Assembly: GCA_038321615.1 (NCBI GenBank)
Contig: JBBQFC010000001.1
Location: 58,839-122,838 of the forward strand
DNA from: JBBQFC01 sp038321615
GTDB lineage: Bacteria; Bacteroidota; Bacteroidia; Flavobacteriales_D; Cryomorphaceae
Length of the DNA: 64,000 nt
Reading direction: 5' to 3'
Shown piece after piece: positions 18,067 through 26,206 of this stretch; within the stretch, counting starts at the first letter, position 1; every line of letters starts with the position of its first letter. The position numbers and the translations under genes were made by a program. The notes under the pieces were generated by a model. It had not been told where the DNA came from. It saw nothing but the letters and a program-made list of their open reading frames with translations, and made no database searches.

Positions 18067-19794
18067 CTACTGCACTATCAACTTTTGCGCGTATCGTTCT
18101 TGATTATTTTCAATTATTAAAAGATATACTCCAGATTTCACTTCTAAAGAAAGTGCGCTGCCGTTAATGTAGTTATTCACGCTGAGTAGTGTTCGTCCTT
18201 GCAAATCCGTAATATTTAAATCTACTGCATTGAAGTTTTCCGCTGACCAGCTCACCATCAATTCTCCCAAAGAAGGATTAGGAAACACGCGGAATGATTC
18301 ACTCGCATCGCGCGCGGGAGTGGAAAGAACATTATCTGATAGTACAGCCAGAAATCCATCAAAATTGCCAGCTCGTTCGGATTGATAACTTGATGGATTG
18401 GCGTAAAATTCAGTACTCAAAGTAGCTCCGGCAAGTAGAATTTTACTTCCACCTTCAAAAGGAATTACGGCAGTAGGAGCGTCATTAAAATTTCCACCGA
18501 AGTATGTGGACCATAAGACCTGACCAGTGGTACTCATTTTGGCGAGAAAACAATCCGAAACAGTCTCTGAACTGCTGGCAGTACTGTTATTTTGCGCTTG
18601 AAAAGGATTGTTGCCGAAAACGAAGCCTGCGCTGGTGTTTACAGACCCCGCAATGTACAAGTTTGGTTCAGCAAATTTGATGGTCGGGATACCTGTAAAA
18701 CTGATTCCCGTTTCACCAAAATAAGTTCCCCAAATTAGAGATCCAGAAGATGAATAATTTCTTACAAAATAAGTATAAGCGCCTTCATTATTGTTTGCAG
18801 CAATATTCGTTTCTAAGTGTGATCCAGGTGTAGCTATTCCACTTGTAGACGATGTTCTCCCGAAAACATATATTTCATCGTCTGAACCTAAGGTGAATGA
18901 AACATTTTGCTCATCCCCATTGCCCGAAACATACGTACTCCAAAGAAGCACCCCATCAGAAGAAAAAGCACCCAAAACGAAACTTTTTCCGCTCCCAAAT
19001 TCCATATCCGCCCCGGCCATTGCCAAACCTTCTGTTGATTCGGTACGCGCCAAGAAAACTAAATCCCCTTCCGAACTGATTTCTAACTGACGGATGGCAT
19101 CTTGAGAAGGAGTACCAAAAAAAGTAGTCCACTGTACAACCCCATCGGGATTATATTTTGAAATTACTCCTTCGTTCAACCCCATGTGAACTTCTTGAAA
19201 TGCTCCTTGAGAAGCAATGTTTGGAGTACCAGTTCCACCAGCAAAGATTGAAGAGTCGTCGGCAATGGCCAAGGCATCAATGTTGAAAGCACCCAGACTA
19301 CTACTATAGGTGCTGTTAATGAGTTCTCCATCATAATTGAAGATGGCTATAAACCCGGTATTGTAGGAATTATCTGGTAAAGAAACCACGGCTGCGTTTG
19401 GTGAAGCAATTCCAGACGACGAATTTGTAGTACCAGCCAAAGCAAAAGTGCCTTCATCTATAAGAGCAATGTCTCCGAAGCCCTCAAAATTTTCGCCACC
19501 AAAATAAGTAGCCCATAACCGATTGCCTTCAGAGTCGAATCTGGCTAAAAAGATATCTGAGAATCCAGCGTTGAAGGGTTGATGGCTGCCACCTGTGCCA
19601 TAGAGCTCCAACGACTCCGAATATCCTGATACTATTACGGAGCCATCTTCTAACCTTATTACGTCGTAAAGAACGTCAAGCTCTTCTCCGCCGTAATATG
19701 TAAACCAGTCAAGCGATTGATTTGATTGCGAAAAACCCCAAAAACATACAGCCTGAAGGGCTAGCAATAATATTGCTTTTGCTTTAAAAATCAT
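18067..19794 (-). CDS. SBBP-repeat secreted protein with T9SS type A sorting domain
   Basis: 575 residues with a signal peptide (about 1-22). The body repeats a beta-propeller-like SBBP pattern of the form W(A/S/T)TYFGG...D...I...GT (seen at LWATYFGGENFEG, QWTTFFGTPSQDA, LWSTYVSGNGDEQ, IWGTYFGETGIS, LWSTYFGGNFNDA). The last ~75 residues are a type A T9SS sorting domain (FRVFPNPSLGELMV...SGVYLLII). Cell-surface or released protein of unknown target. Its start overlaps the end of the upstream T9SS gene by 4 bp. Confidence 0.88.
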   Translation of the reverse strand: MIFKAKAILLLALQAVCFWGFSQSNQSLDWFTYYGGEELDVLYDVIRLEDGSVIVSGYSESLELYGTGGSHQPFNAGFSDIFLARFDSEGNRLWATYFGGENFEGFGDIALIDEGTFALAGTTNSSSGIASPNAAVVSLPDNSYNTGFIAIFNYDGELINSTYSSSLGAFNIDALAIADDSSIFAGGTGTPNIASQGAFQEVHMGLNEGVISKYNPDGVVQWTTFFGTPSQDAIRQLEISSEGDLVFLARTESTEGLAMAGADMEFGSGKSFVLGAFSSDGVLLWSTYVSGNGDEQNVSFTLGSDDEIYVFGRTSSTSGIATPGSHLETNIAANNNEGAYTYFVRNYSSSGSLIWGTYFGETGISFTGIPTIKFAEPNLYIAGSVNTSAGFVFGNNPFQAQNNSTASSSETVSDCFLAKMSTTGQVLWSTYFGGNFNDAPTAVIPFEGGSKILLAGATLSTEFYANPSSYQSERAGNFDGFLAVLSDNVLSTPARDASESFRVFPNPSLGELMVSWSAENFNAVDLNITDLQGRTLLSVNNYINGSALSLEVKSGVYLLIIENNQERYAQKLIVQ

Positions 19795-21287
19795 TTTGTT
19801 GTAGTTATAGTAAAACTTGACCCATCTTCAAACGTAAACCGATTGATAAGAATTCCATCAGGTATGAGCGTCGCAGAGCGAATGGTGTGATCTTCGGAAT
19901 GTCCTGCCGGGAGTTCAAAGTGCTGCGAATGGATATGTCCTCCACCTACATCCAATAATTCATATTTGAATGAAGTCGTAGCCGACGCATCCAGATTGAT
20001 ATTGTATGAAAAGTCATCGATTAAAGGTACAGGGAAGATAGTCGCATCAACAAAGGTCGAGAGCGGAATGTTAGCGCTCAAGGGCATGCTCGTTTCGAAA
20101 GTAAGATAGACAGGAACGTGGCCTTTGAGTTTAAATCTCAACTCATACAGTCCTGGTACAACGACATCATTGCTTTGAGAAGTAAATGCTCCGTCATCGT
20201 CAAACAGATCGGAACGAAGAACGTTAATCACCGGAGTATTGCCATTTGGGTTCACTCTAATGAGCGAGAAATGCTCCAGGTCACTAACGAATTCATCCGT
20301 TAAAATTTCGCCGTCATTTGAAGCTCCATAGCCGCCTGTGCAAGCTGCGGCGGCGGCGGCTATCTGATAAACATCTTCCCAGTCGCGCCCTTCTTCGATC
20401 CATTCAATCAATTCTTCATAATAACCCTGTTCGTACAAACAATCCCATAAACCTTGTGGTAAATCTCCAAAAGCACCACCACCTGTACCAGAGTGACATA
20501 TCAAATCTGGAATGCTATTATGATGGTTTGGAAAATGTGAATAAATGTGAGGAACATTATTCTGTTTTTCGTCCATGTTTCCAATCGGTAAATTCATTTG
20601 ATCAACAGCCCATCCGATGCCGTTATCACAATCACCAGATAAGTTTGTACTGCCTTCCCAAATAGCAGGACTTCTGAAACCACCGCTTCGCCACCAGCCA
20701 GGAGTTTTAATCAGAGCGTACAGCGTCGGAGCTGTCAATAGTACCCCATTATCGTAATAATTACCCGTATTATCACCTTGGAACTGCTCAAAAGTAAAAA
20801 ATCTATTACCGACAACAGCCGAGTCCAAAGACCAGCTCGGTAAACCGTGAAATACAGGCAAATTGTATGATGGGCCAATCCAAATCGTATCAAGCGTATT
20901 CGGATTGATATCGTAACCTACCGATGGGGGATTCGAGTTGAAGTTAAATGTGTAATTATTAATGGATAGGTCATCGAAATATCCATAAAATGGAATGCGC
21001 GTTCCCGTTTCTTCACTCTCAAAGTCAAAAGTTGGAGTTATCGAATAGTGACCAAAATCGGGATTGGAAAGATTCCTAAACTGCTGTATGGCATAAGCGT
21101 AGTTGTAACCCACACATTTCCAAAGACAACCTCTGAAGTATAAGGGAGTAGGAGCCAGTTCACCATAGTTTTCAAGCCCAGCAGTATCTGCTTCAAGGAT
21201 ATTTCCGTTTTCATCATAACCAGTTACAAATGCCACGTTGAGTCGATCATTCTGACCTACATTAAAGAAAGATTTATCCACTTTCAT
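19791..21287 (-). CDS. Secreted protein of unknown function, C-terminal part (T9SS-like tail)
   Basis: 498 residues not assignable to a known family. It lacks a signal peptide of its own. The C-terminal ~85 residues (IFPVPLIDDFSYNI...YELLDVGGG...LPAGHSEDHTI...FTFEDGSSFTI) look like a degenerate type A sorting domain. The preceding 90-codon frame (21295-21567) supplies a signal peptide, and deleting one A from a run of seven A (21312-21318) joins the two frames across the stop with no break (EQHLKKYDIWNKNYMKVDK). The two are therefore most likely one gene, split by a real frameshift or a sequencing error. Its stop overlaps the SBBP gene start. Confidence 0.7.
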   Translation of the reverse strand: MKVDKSFFNVGQNDRLNVAFVTGYDENGNILEADTAGLENYGELAPTPLYFRGCLWKCVGYNYAYAIQQFRNLSNPDFGHYSITPTFDFESEETGTRIPFYGYFDDLSINNYTFNFNSNPPSVGYDINPNTLDTIWIGPSYNLPVFHGLPSWSLDSAVVGNRFFTFEQFQGDNTGNYYDNGVLLTAPTLYALIKTPGWWRSGGFRSPAIWEGSTNLSGDCDNGIGWAVDQMNLPIGNMDEKQNNVPHIYSHFPNHHNSIPDLICHSGTGGGAFGDLPQGLWDCLYEQGYYEELIEWIEEGRDWEDVYQIAAAAAACTGGYGASNDGEILTDEFVSDLEHFSLIRVNPNGNTPVINVLRSDLFDDDGAFTSQSNDVVVPGLYELRFKLKGHVPVYLTFETSMPLSANIPLSTFVDATIFPVPLIDDFSYNINLDASATTSFKYELLDVGGGHIHSQHFELPAGHSEDHTIRSATLIPDGILINRFTFEDGSSFTITTTK

Positions 21288-21294
21288 ATAATTT

Positions 21295-21567
21295 TTATTC
21301 CAGATATCGTATTTTTTTCAAATGTTGTTCACTAATTATATCGCTTCCATCATTTGCCCTTTGTACAATTTCAACAACCCAAAACTTGACATTGTCATTA
21401 TAATTTTGCCATATGAGATAACCTTGATTGTATTGCGGATAACCGGTAATTATTCCATTCTGGGCTGATGCTTCCTGCGTAGAAAAAGTAGCGAAACTGA
21501 TCAATAAAGTTGAAACTAAAAGTTTTTTACAACTGGACAACAAGGCTTTTGCTAAGCATATTGTCAA
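21295..21567 (-). CDS. Signal-peptide-bearing N-terminal fragment of the split T9SS protein
   Basis: 90 codons: a signal peptide (STLLISFATFSTQEASAQ, cleavage near residue 35) and the start of an Ig/FN3-like domain (GYLIWQNYNDNVKFWVVEIV). The frame closes eight codons after an A7 run; the strand pattern then continues in the next frame at 21287. I interpret it as the N-terminus of the same protein as 19791-21287. Confidence 0.7.
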   Translation of the reverse strand: MTICLAKALLSSCKKLLVSTLLISFATFSTQEASAQNGIITGYPQYNQGYLIWQNYNDNVKFWVVEIVQRANDGSDIISEQHLKKIRYLE

Positions 21568-21697
21568 GCAACTTTCTGCCTCTGAGCCAATTTGAGATCA
21601 AAGTATTGATGCAAACATCATATAGTGTTCAGAATTAAGAAATACGGTATTCGATTTTCGAACTTTACAAAAGTCGTTGGAGGGAACTGAAAATAAA

Positions 21698-21719
21698 ATA
21701 CACCTTCGGGTGCATTTTT
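21698..21719 (+). terminator. UUCG-loop hairpin with T-run, plus-strand orientation
   Basis: Stem ATACACC/GGTGCAT with one mismatch, closing a C(TTCG)G tetraloop, followed by TTTTT. It ends about 80 bp before the LuxR-type gene. No plus-strand gene precedes it, so it may attenuate a LuxR leader or stop antisense transcription. Confidence 0.4.
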
Positions 21720-21800
21720 CAGTTTAGCGTTAAGAATTCGTGTAAATATTGAATCTCTAAGAACAAATGTTTATTTTTAAAGCCAAAGACTTCAAAACTA

Positions 21801-22562
21801 ATGGAGTATTCGGTTCAACTTTCACGTGAATTTGCTTCGGACGTTCGAAGGCTTAAACTTCCGAAAACTGGGGGTATGGGCAAACGAGCATGGAGCGAAC
21901 ATTTCAAACATTTACCGCCGAATGAAACGATATATTTTTGCGATTACCGCACTGAAGAAATAAGCTACCGGAAAAAATTACTGCATATTCTTGGCCGGAC
22001 CACGCGGCTCTTGACCTATCGCGAATTGAATGAATTAATTCATCCTGAAGATAGACCCCTTGTCTATACTATTGAGAAAAAAACACTTGAGTTTGCAGGC
22101 TTCCATCAGATTAGTTTTAATTGTCAACTCCGAATTTCCTACAGACTTCTACATCAATCTGGGCGTTATATTAATGTTACACGGAGTAGCTTTCCAATAA
22201 AACCTGTTGAAGGAAGGCTACCTAGCACCTTTTGCTCTATACTGCAGGAAATCAGTCATATAGATTTACACATTCCTGTGCAATATGCTTGGATAGAAGG
22301 TAGCGCGGTTTCTTTGAATCATCGACAGTATGTAGAAAATCATTTCCAAGTGAAGATGACCCTTCGGCAATTTGAATTGGTGAGCTATCTTGAAAAAGGG
22401 TTGAGCTACAACGAAGTAGCTGAACAACTTCATATTGCCAAAGCCACTGTGAAGCGACACATTGGTAACCTTTTCTTACAAACCGGCACCCATTCGAGAA
22501 AACAACTTCTGGATTTCGTTCGAAGGCGGAATTCATCCGATAAAACCTTTGCGATTTCATAG
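21801..22562 (+). CDS. LuxR-type helix-turn-helix transcriptional regulator with PAS-like N-terminus
   Basis: 253 residues. The C-terminal ~65 residues form a LuxR/GerE HTH (TLRQFELVSYLEKGLSYNEVAEQLHIAKATVKRHI, written here as a pattern of recognised segments TLRQFEL, EVAEQLHIAKATVKRHI). The N-terminal 150 residues read as a PAS-like sensor (LLTYRELNELIHPEDRPLVYT). No phosphoacceptor receiver domain is seen. It is monocistronic and divergent from the T9SS cargo genes at 18067-21567, so it may regulate them, but nothing proves this. Ligand unknown. Confidence 0.82.
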   Translation: MEYSVQLSREFASDVRRLKLPKTGGMGKRAWSEHFKHLPPNETIYFCDYRTEEISYRKKLLHILGRTTRLLTYRELNELIHPEDRPLVYTIEKKTLEFAGFHQISFNCQLRISYRLLHQSGRYINVTRSSFPIKPVEGRLPSTFCSILQEISHIDLHIPVQYAWIEGSAVSLNHRQYVENHFQVKMTLRQFELVSYLEKGLSYNEVAEQLHIAKATVKRHIGNLFLQTGTHSRKQLLDFVRRRNSSDKTFAIS

Positions 22563-22624
22563 GATTTTTTTGTAGCTCGGCACAATGGTTTGAGATGTGC
22601 CTATGTTTGACATTTTAAATTCAA

Positions 22625-24814
22625 CTACCTTGTAAACAACAACTCCCGCAACTTCGGCATTGGCCATAGCTCGTCGTCCACCAAAAGCTCGAGCTTATCG
22701 GCGTGGTAGCGTATTTGAGACATGAAGGGTTTTACATCGTCGCAGTATGCACAAGCCGATTTATAGACATCGCTGATTTGATTGGCCTTTTTGCGAGCTT
22801 CGATCATTTCGTCAGTAAGGCTTTTCACTTTCGTAACATGTTCCGAAATCTCTTCGATCATATGCAACTGCACTTTCGACGCCTTCGTTGCAGCTGCTTT
22901 CTCCATAATGCTCTGCAAGCCCTGCACGTTTTGAATAAGAATATTCTGGTAGCGAATAGCCGTTGGAATAATATGATTGTGGGCAATATCGCCACACATC
23001 CGCGACTCGATCTGAATTTGCATGCGGTATTTTTCCAATTCAATTTCGATCCGTGCATCAAGCTCACGAGCGGTAAGAATATTGTGTCGTTCGTAGAGCG
23101 CTTCTACTTTCTTATTTTTCAATAAATGAATAGCTCTTGGTGCATCTTTTACATTTGAAAGTCCGCGTTTAGCGGCTTCTTCGACCCACTCATCGCCATA
23201 GCCATTGCCTTCAAAGCGGATCTTTTTAGACTCTTTGATCAACTTTTGGAGCTCTTTCAGAATAGCTTCATCGCGCTTTTCTCCTATTTCGAGGCTGGCG
23301 TCAATGACGTTGGCAAAATTGGTGAGTTGATCGGCTACTATGGCATTTAAGGCCGTCATTGGCACGCCACAATTAGCGCTCGAACCTACAGCGCGGAATT
23401 CAAATTTATTGCCGGTGAAAGCAAAAGGCGAGGTACGGTTTCGGTCGGTGTTGTCTAAGAGTAGCTCCGGGATTTTACCAATATTCAATTTCACACGGGT
23501 CTTATCATCTGGCGTCATTTTTCCTGCTTTGATGCTCTTCTCTAAATCGTCGAGCATATTGGATAGCTGGCTGCCGATGAAAACGGAAATAATGGCTGGC
23601 GGCGCTTCGTTGGCGCCCAATCGGTGATCGTTGGCAGCCGTAGCAATGTGTCCCCGAAGAATATCGGCATTATCGGCAATGGCCTTGATGGTATTTACGA
23701 AAAAGGTGAGGAACTGAAGGTTGGACTTCGGGTTCTTACCTGGCGAAAGCAAATTGACGCCCGTATCTGTAGCAAGCGACCAGTTGTTGTGTTTTCCGCT
23801 ACCGTTTACGCTGGCAAAAGGCTTTTCGTGAAGGAGCACCTTAAAATTATGCTTTCGTCCTACCTTTTCGAGCAAGTCCATCAAAAGAAGGTTATGGTCG
23901 TTTGAGAGATTGACTTCTTCAAACATCGGAGCAACTTCAAATTGATTTGGAGCAACTTCATTATGACGGGTTGTAACCGGAATACCCAACTGGTGCGCTT
24001 CTGTTTCGAAATCGCGCATAAAATCATGCACACGGTCCGGTATAGAGCCGAAATAGTGGTCTTCGAGCTGTTGGCCTTTAGCGGGGTTATGACCAAAAAG
24101 CGCGCGACCCGTCATCTGCAAATCGGGGCGGGCGTTGAAAAGGGCGGTGTCAATCAAAAAATACTCCTGCTCCCAGCCAAGCGTGCTGTGCACTTTTTTA
24201 ACGTTCTTATCGAAGTACTTACATACACGCACGGCGGCTTGATCTACAGCATGGGCTGCCTTTAACAAGGGCATTTTATTGTCGAGCGACTCACCAGTGT
24301 AGGAGATAAAAATAGTGGGAATACAAAGCGTTTTACCCATGATAAAAGCTGGCGAGGAAGGATCCCAAGCTGTGTATCCGCGCGCTTCAAACGTGTTTCG
24401 AATACCGCCGTTTGGAAAGGAAGACGCATCGGGTTCCTGCTGTACGAGGTTGCCGCCTGCAAATTTTTCGATCGATCGACCGTCGCCAAGTGGCGTGAAA
24501 AAAGAATCGTGCTTTTCGGCAGTACTGCCTGTTAACGGCTGGAACCAATGGGTATAGTGGGTTACACCTTTCGACATAGCCCAATCTTTTAGGGAGGACG
24601 CTATCTGATCGGCCACTCCTCGAGATATAGCCGTTCCACTTAACATGGCATCGTTCACGCTCTTGAGCGCTTCGTCCGACAGGTATTCCCGCATTTTTCC
24701 CATATCGAAAACCTTACTTGAGAAGTATTCCGAAATTCTTGGGGAAGGCGTTTCTACGCCCAGTGGTTTGCGACCCATTACCTCTTCAAGTGCCTTAAAT
24801 CTAAAGGATGCCAT
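22625..24814 (-). CDS. glnA: Glutamine synthetase, class III
   Basis: ATP-dependent condensation of glutamate and ammonia. The 729-residue length and motifs (GWEQEYFLID, RHNEVAPNQFEVAPMFEE, NGSGKHNNWS) identify the GSIII (GlnN) class common in Bacteroidota. It has a clear promoter at 24837-24865 and two matching palindromes further upstream (24891-24914 and 24943-24967), so nitrogen-responsive control by an upstream-bound factor is likely. Confidence 0.97.
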   Translation of the reverse strand: MASFRFKALEEVMGRKPLGVETPSPRISEYFSSKVFDMGKMREYLSDEALKSVNDAMLSGTAISRGVADQIASSLKDWAMSKGVTHYTHWFQPLTGSTAEKHDSFFTPLGDGRSIEKFAGGNLVQQEPDASSFPNGGIRNTFEARGYTAWDPSSPAFIMGKTLCIPTIFISYTGESLDNKMPLLKAAHAVDQAAVRVCKYFDKNVKKVHSTLGWEQEYFLIDTALFNARPDLQMTGRALFGHNPAKGQQLEDHYFGSIPDRVHDFMRDFETEAHQLGIPVTTRHNEVAPNQFEVAPMFEEVNLSNDHNLLLMDLLEKVGRKHNFKVLLHEKPFASVNGSGKHNNWSLATDTGVNLLSPGKNPKSNLQFLTFFVNTIKAIADNADILRGHIATAANDHRLGANEAPPAIISVFIGSQLSNMLDDLEKSIKAGKMTPDDKTRVKLNIGKIPELLLDNTDRNRTSPFAFTGNKFEFRAVGSSANCGVPMTALNAIVADQLTNFANVIDASLEIGEKRDEAILKELQKLIKESKKIRFEGNGYGDEWVEEAAKRGLSNVKDAPRAIHLLKNKKVEALYERHNILTARELDARIEIELEKYRMQIQIESRMCGDIAHNHIIPTAIRYQNILIQNVQGLQSIMEKAAATKASKVQLHMIEEISEHVTKVKSLTDEMIEARKKANQISDVYKSACAYCDDVKPFMSQIRYHADKLELLVDDELWPMPKLRELLFTR

Positions 24815-24836
24815 TTGCTTGTTCTTTTTTGAGATG

Positions 24837-24865
24837 CAAAGGTAGCCGGATCAAAGAATATCCAA
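24837..24865 (-). promoter_or_regulatory. glnA promoter (TTG-N18-TACCTTTG)
   Basis: Exact -7 element TACCTTTG (24837-24844) with TTG at 24863-24865, 18 nt upstream; predicted transcription start about 17 nt before the glnA ATG. Confidence 0.7.
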
Positions 24866-24890
24866 AACAAGAAAAACGGAATTTGTGAAC

Positions 24891-24914
24891 ATACCCTAAA
24901 AATTTAGGGGGTAT
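24891..24914 (-). promoter_or_regulatory. Upstream palindrome 1 of glnA
   Basis: Outer arms ATACCC and GGGTAT plus inner TAAA/TTTA arms around an AA centre. It is centred about 70 bp upstream of the predicted glnA transcription start, a position typical for activator binding. Same design as palindrome 2. Confidence 0.6.
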
Positions 24915-24942
24915 TTTGAGACAAAAGCTATTTTAACATAAG

Positions 24943-24967
24943 ATACCCTAATCAAAAAGGGGGGTAT
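24943..24967 (-). promoter_or_regulatory. Upstream palindrome 2 of glnA
   Basis: Again arms ATACCC and GGGTAT with 13 nt between them, centred about 52.5 bp (five helical turns) from palindrome 1, just after the exchanger stop codon. Probably a second site for the same regulator. Confidence 0.6.
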
Positions 24968-24971
24968 ATGA

Positions 24972-25904
24972 TTAAAAAAGCAAAAATATATAAAGCACGT
25001 AAACTCCGAGCAGAATAGCTCCTTCCGTTTTTCCAAGTTTGGAGCGGAAGAGTGTGAAGGGCAAAATGAGGGCTGAGATACCGATCATCCAATACAAATC
25101 GCGATCTACGATAGCATCAGAAACACTAAGCGGGACTATGGATGACGAGATTCCTAAAATAGCCAGGACATTGAAGAGATTGGACCCGATAATATTGCCG
25201 AGGGAAATATCATTATGGCGTCTATAGGCTGCTATTACCGATGCTGCCAACTCCGGGACGCTGGTTCCAAAAGCAATGAGGGTAATAGCGATAACCCGGT
25301 CGGAAATCCCAAAGTTTTGAGCAATGGCGATGGCTCCATCCAAAAACCAGCGAGCCCCGAAAATCAATGCTACACTTCCGCCGACAATAAATGCAAGCAA
25401 TACGTATATCGATTTTGATTGAGCATCGGCAGGTATGTCGAGATCTGCCAAAACCACGGTCTTCTTTCTCGAAATGTAGAATTGCTGGATAATATAGCTC
25501 ACGAGAACAAAAACAAAAATTGCCCCTTCCGTCTGGCTCAACTCGCCATCTTGCAAAAAGAAAACCAATCCCAAACTTGCCAGCATCATGGCCAGCCATT
25601 CATTGGTCAAAATTTTCTTTGAAAGAGTGAGCGGGAATATAAGTGCAGTTATACCCAGAATTAGGGCAATATTGGCAATATTCGAACCCACCACATTGCC
25701 CATAGCGATATCTCCCTTGCCTTCGAGCGCAGCCTGAATGCTCACAAGCAGTTCGGGAGCCGATGTGCCCAAGGCTACGACCGTAAGCCCCACCAACATA
25801 GGGGGAATGTTGGCCCGAAGAGCCAACCCCGCAGCACCTTTTACTAAAAAATCGCCTCCAAAAAAGAGTAGGACAAGGCCGACAACTACGAGAAGGATTG
25901 ACAA
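24972..25904 (-). CDS. Calcium/sodium antiporter, CaCA family
   Basis: Inner-membrane cation exchanger, 310 residues and about ten hydrophobic segments, YrbG type. Both ion-binding alpha repeats are visible: GTSAPELLVSIQAA with GNVVGSNIANI in the first half and GTSVPELAASVIAA with GNIIGSNLFNV in the second. It starts 1 bp after the tatA stop codon, so the two genes form one transcription unit. Confidence 0.95.
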   Translation of the reverse strand: MSILLVVVGLVLLFFGGDFLVKGAAGLALRANIPPMLVGLTVVALGTSAPELLVSIQAALEGKGDIAMGNVVGSNIANIALILGITALIFPLTLSKKILTNEWLAMMLASLGLVFFLQDGELSQTEGAIFVFVLVSYIIQQFYISRKKTVVLADLDIPADAQSKSIYVLLAFIVGGSVALIFGARWFLDGAIAIAQNFGISDRVIAITLIAFGTSVPELAASVIAAYRRHNDISLGNIIGSNLFNVLAILGISSSIVPLSVSDAIVDRDLYWMIGISALILPFTLFRSKLGKTEGAILLGVYVLYIFLLF

Positions 25905-25905
25905 A

Positions 25906-26145
25906 TTAATTAGCGTTTTCGTCGGGTTGATCCATATTCTTCTTCACCTGATCTTTCACCTCCTTGGCGGAGTTTTGGATATCGCGCTGAATTTCGGAAG
26001 TGGCATCTTTAACCTGACGAATAGCCTTACCCATGTTGCGCGCCAGGCCCGGTATTTTATCGGAGCCGAAGAAAATTAGCACAAATAGCATGACCACGAA
26101 AATCTCCCCACCACTTATTCCAAATGCAAAAATCAATGCAAGCAT
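25906..26145 (-). CDS. tatA: Twin-arginine translocase subunit TatA/TatE
   Basis: 79 residues: one N-terminal transmembrane helix (GGEIFVVMLFVLIFFGSDKIP), the FG hinge, and an amphipathic helix (LARNMGKAIRQVKDATSEIQ) with a charged tail. Pore-forming subunit for export of folded proteins. tatC is not in the window. A consensus -7 element lies so close to the ATG (26152-26159) that the message would be nearly leaderless. Confidence 0.93.
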   Translation of the reverse strand: MLALIFAFGISGGEIFVVMLFVLIFFGSDKIPGLARNMGKAIRQVKDATSEIQRDIQNSAKEVKDQVKKNMDQPDENAN

Positions 26146-26151
26146 AGGCTA

Positions 26152-26159
26152 CAAATGTA
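26152..26159 (-). promoter_or_regulatory. Candidate -7 element of tatA (TACATTTG)
   Basis: Exact TAnnTTTG, ending 7 bp before the ATG; no -33 TTG at normal distance. Confidence 0.4.
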
Positions 26160-26162
26160 AGA

Positions 26163-26190
26163 AGCCCCCCGAAATTCAGAGGGCTCTTTT
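26163..26190 (-). terminator. Weak terminator between secDF and tatA
   Basis: AGCCC/GGGCT stem with GC-rich interior. It would stop secDF transcription on the minus strand, although the longer T stretch (CTTTT) lies on the plus-strand side. Confidence 0.4.
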
Positions 26191-26206
26191 ATGGAATATT
26201 CTAAAG

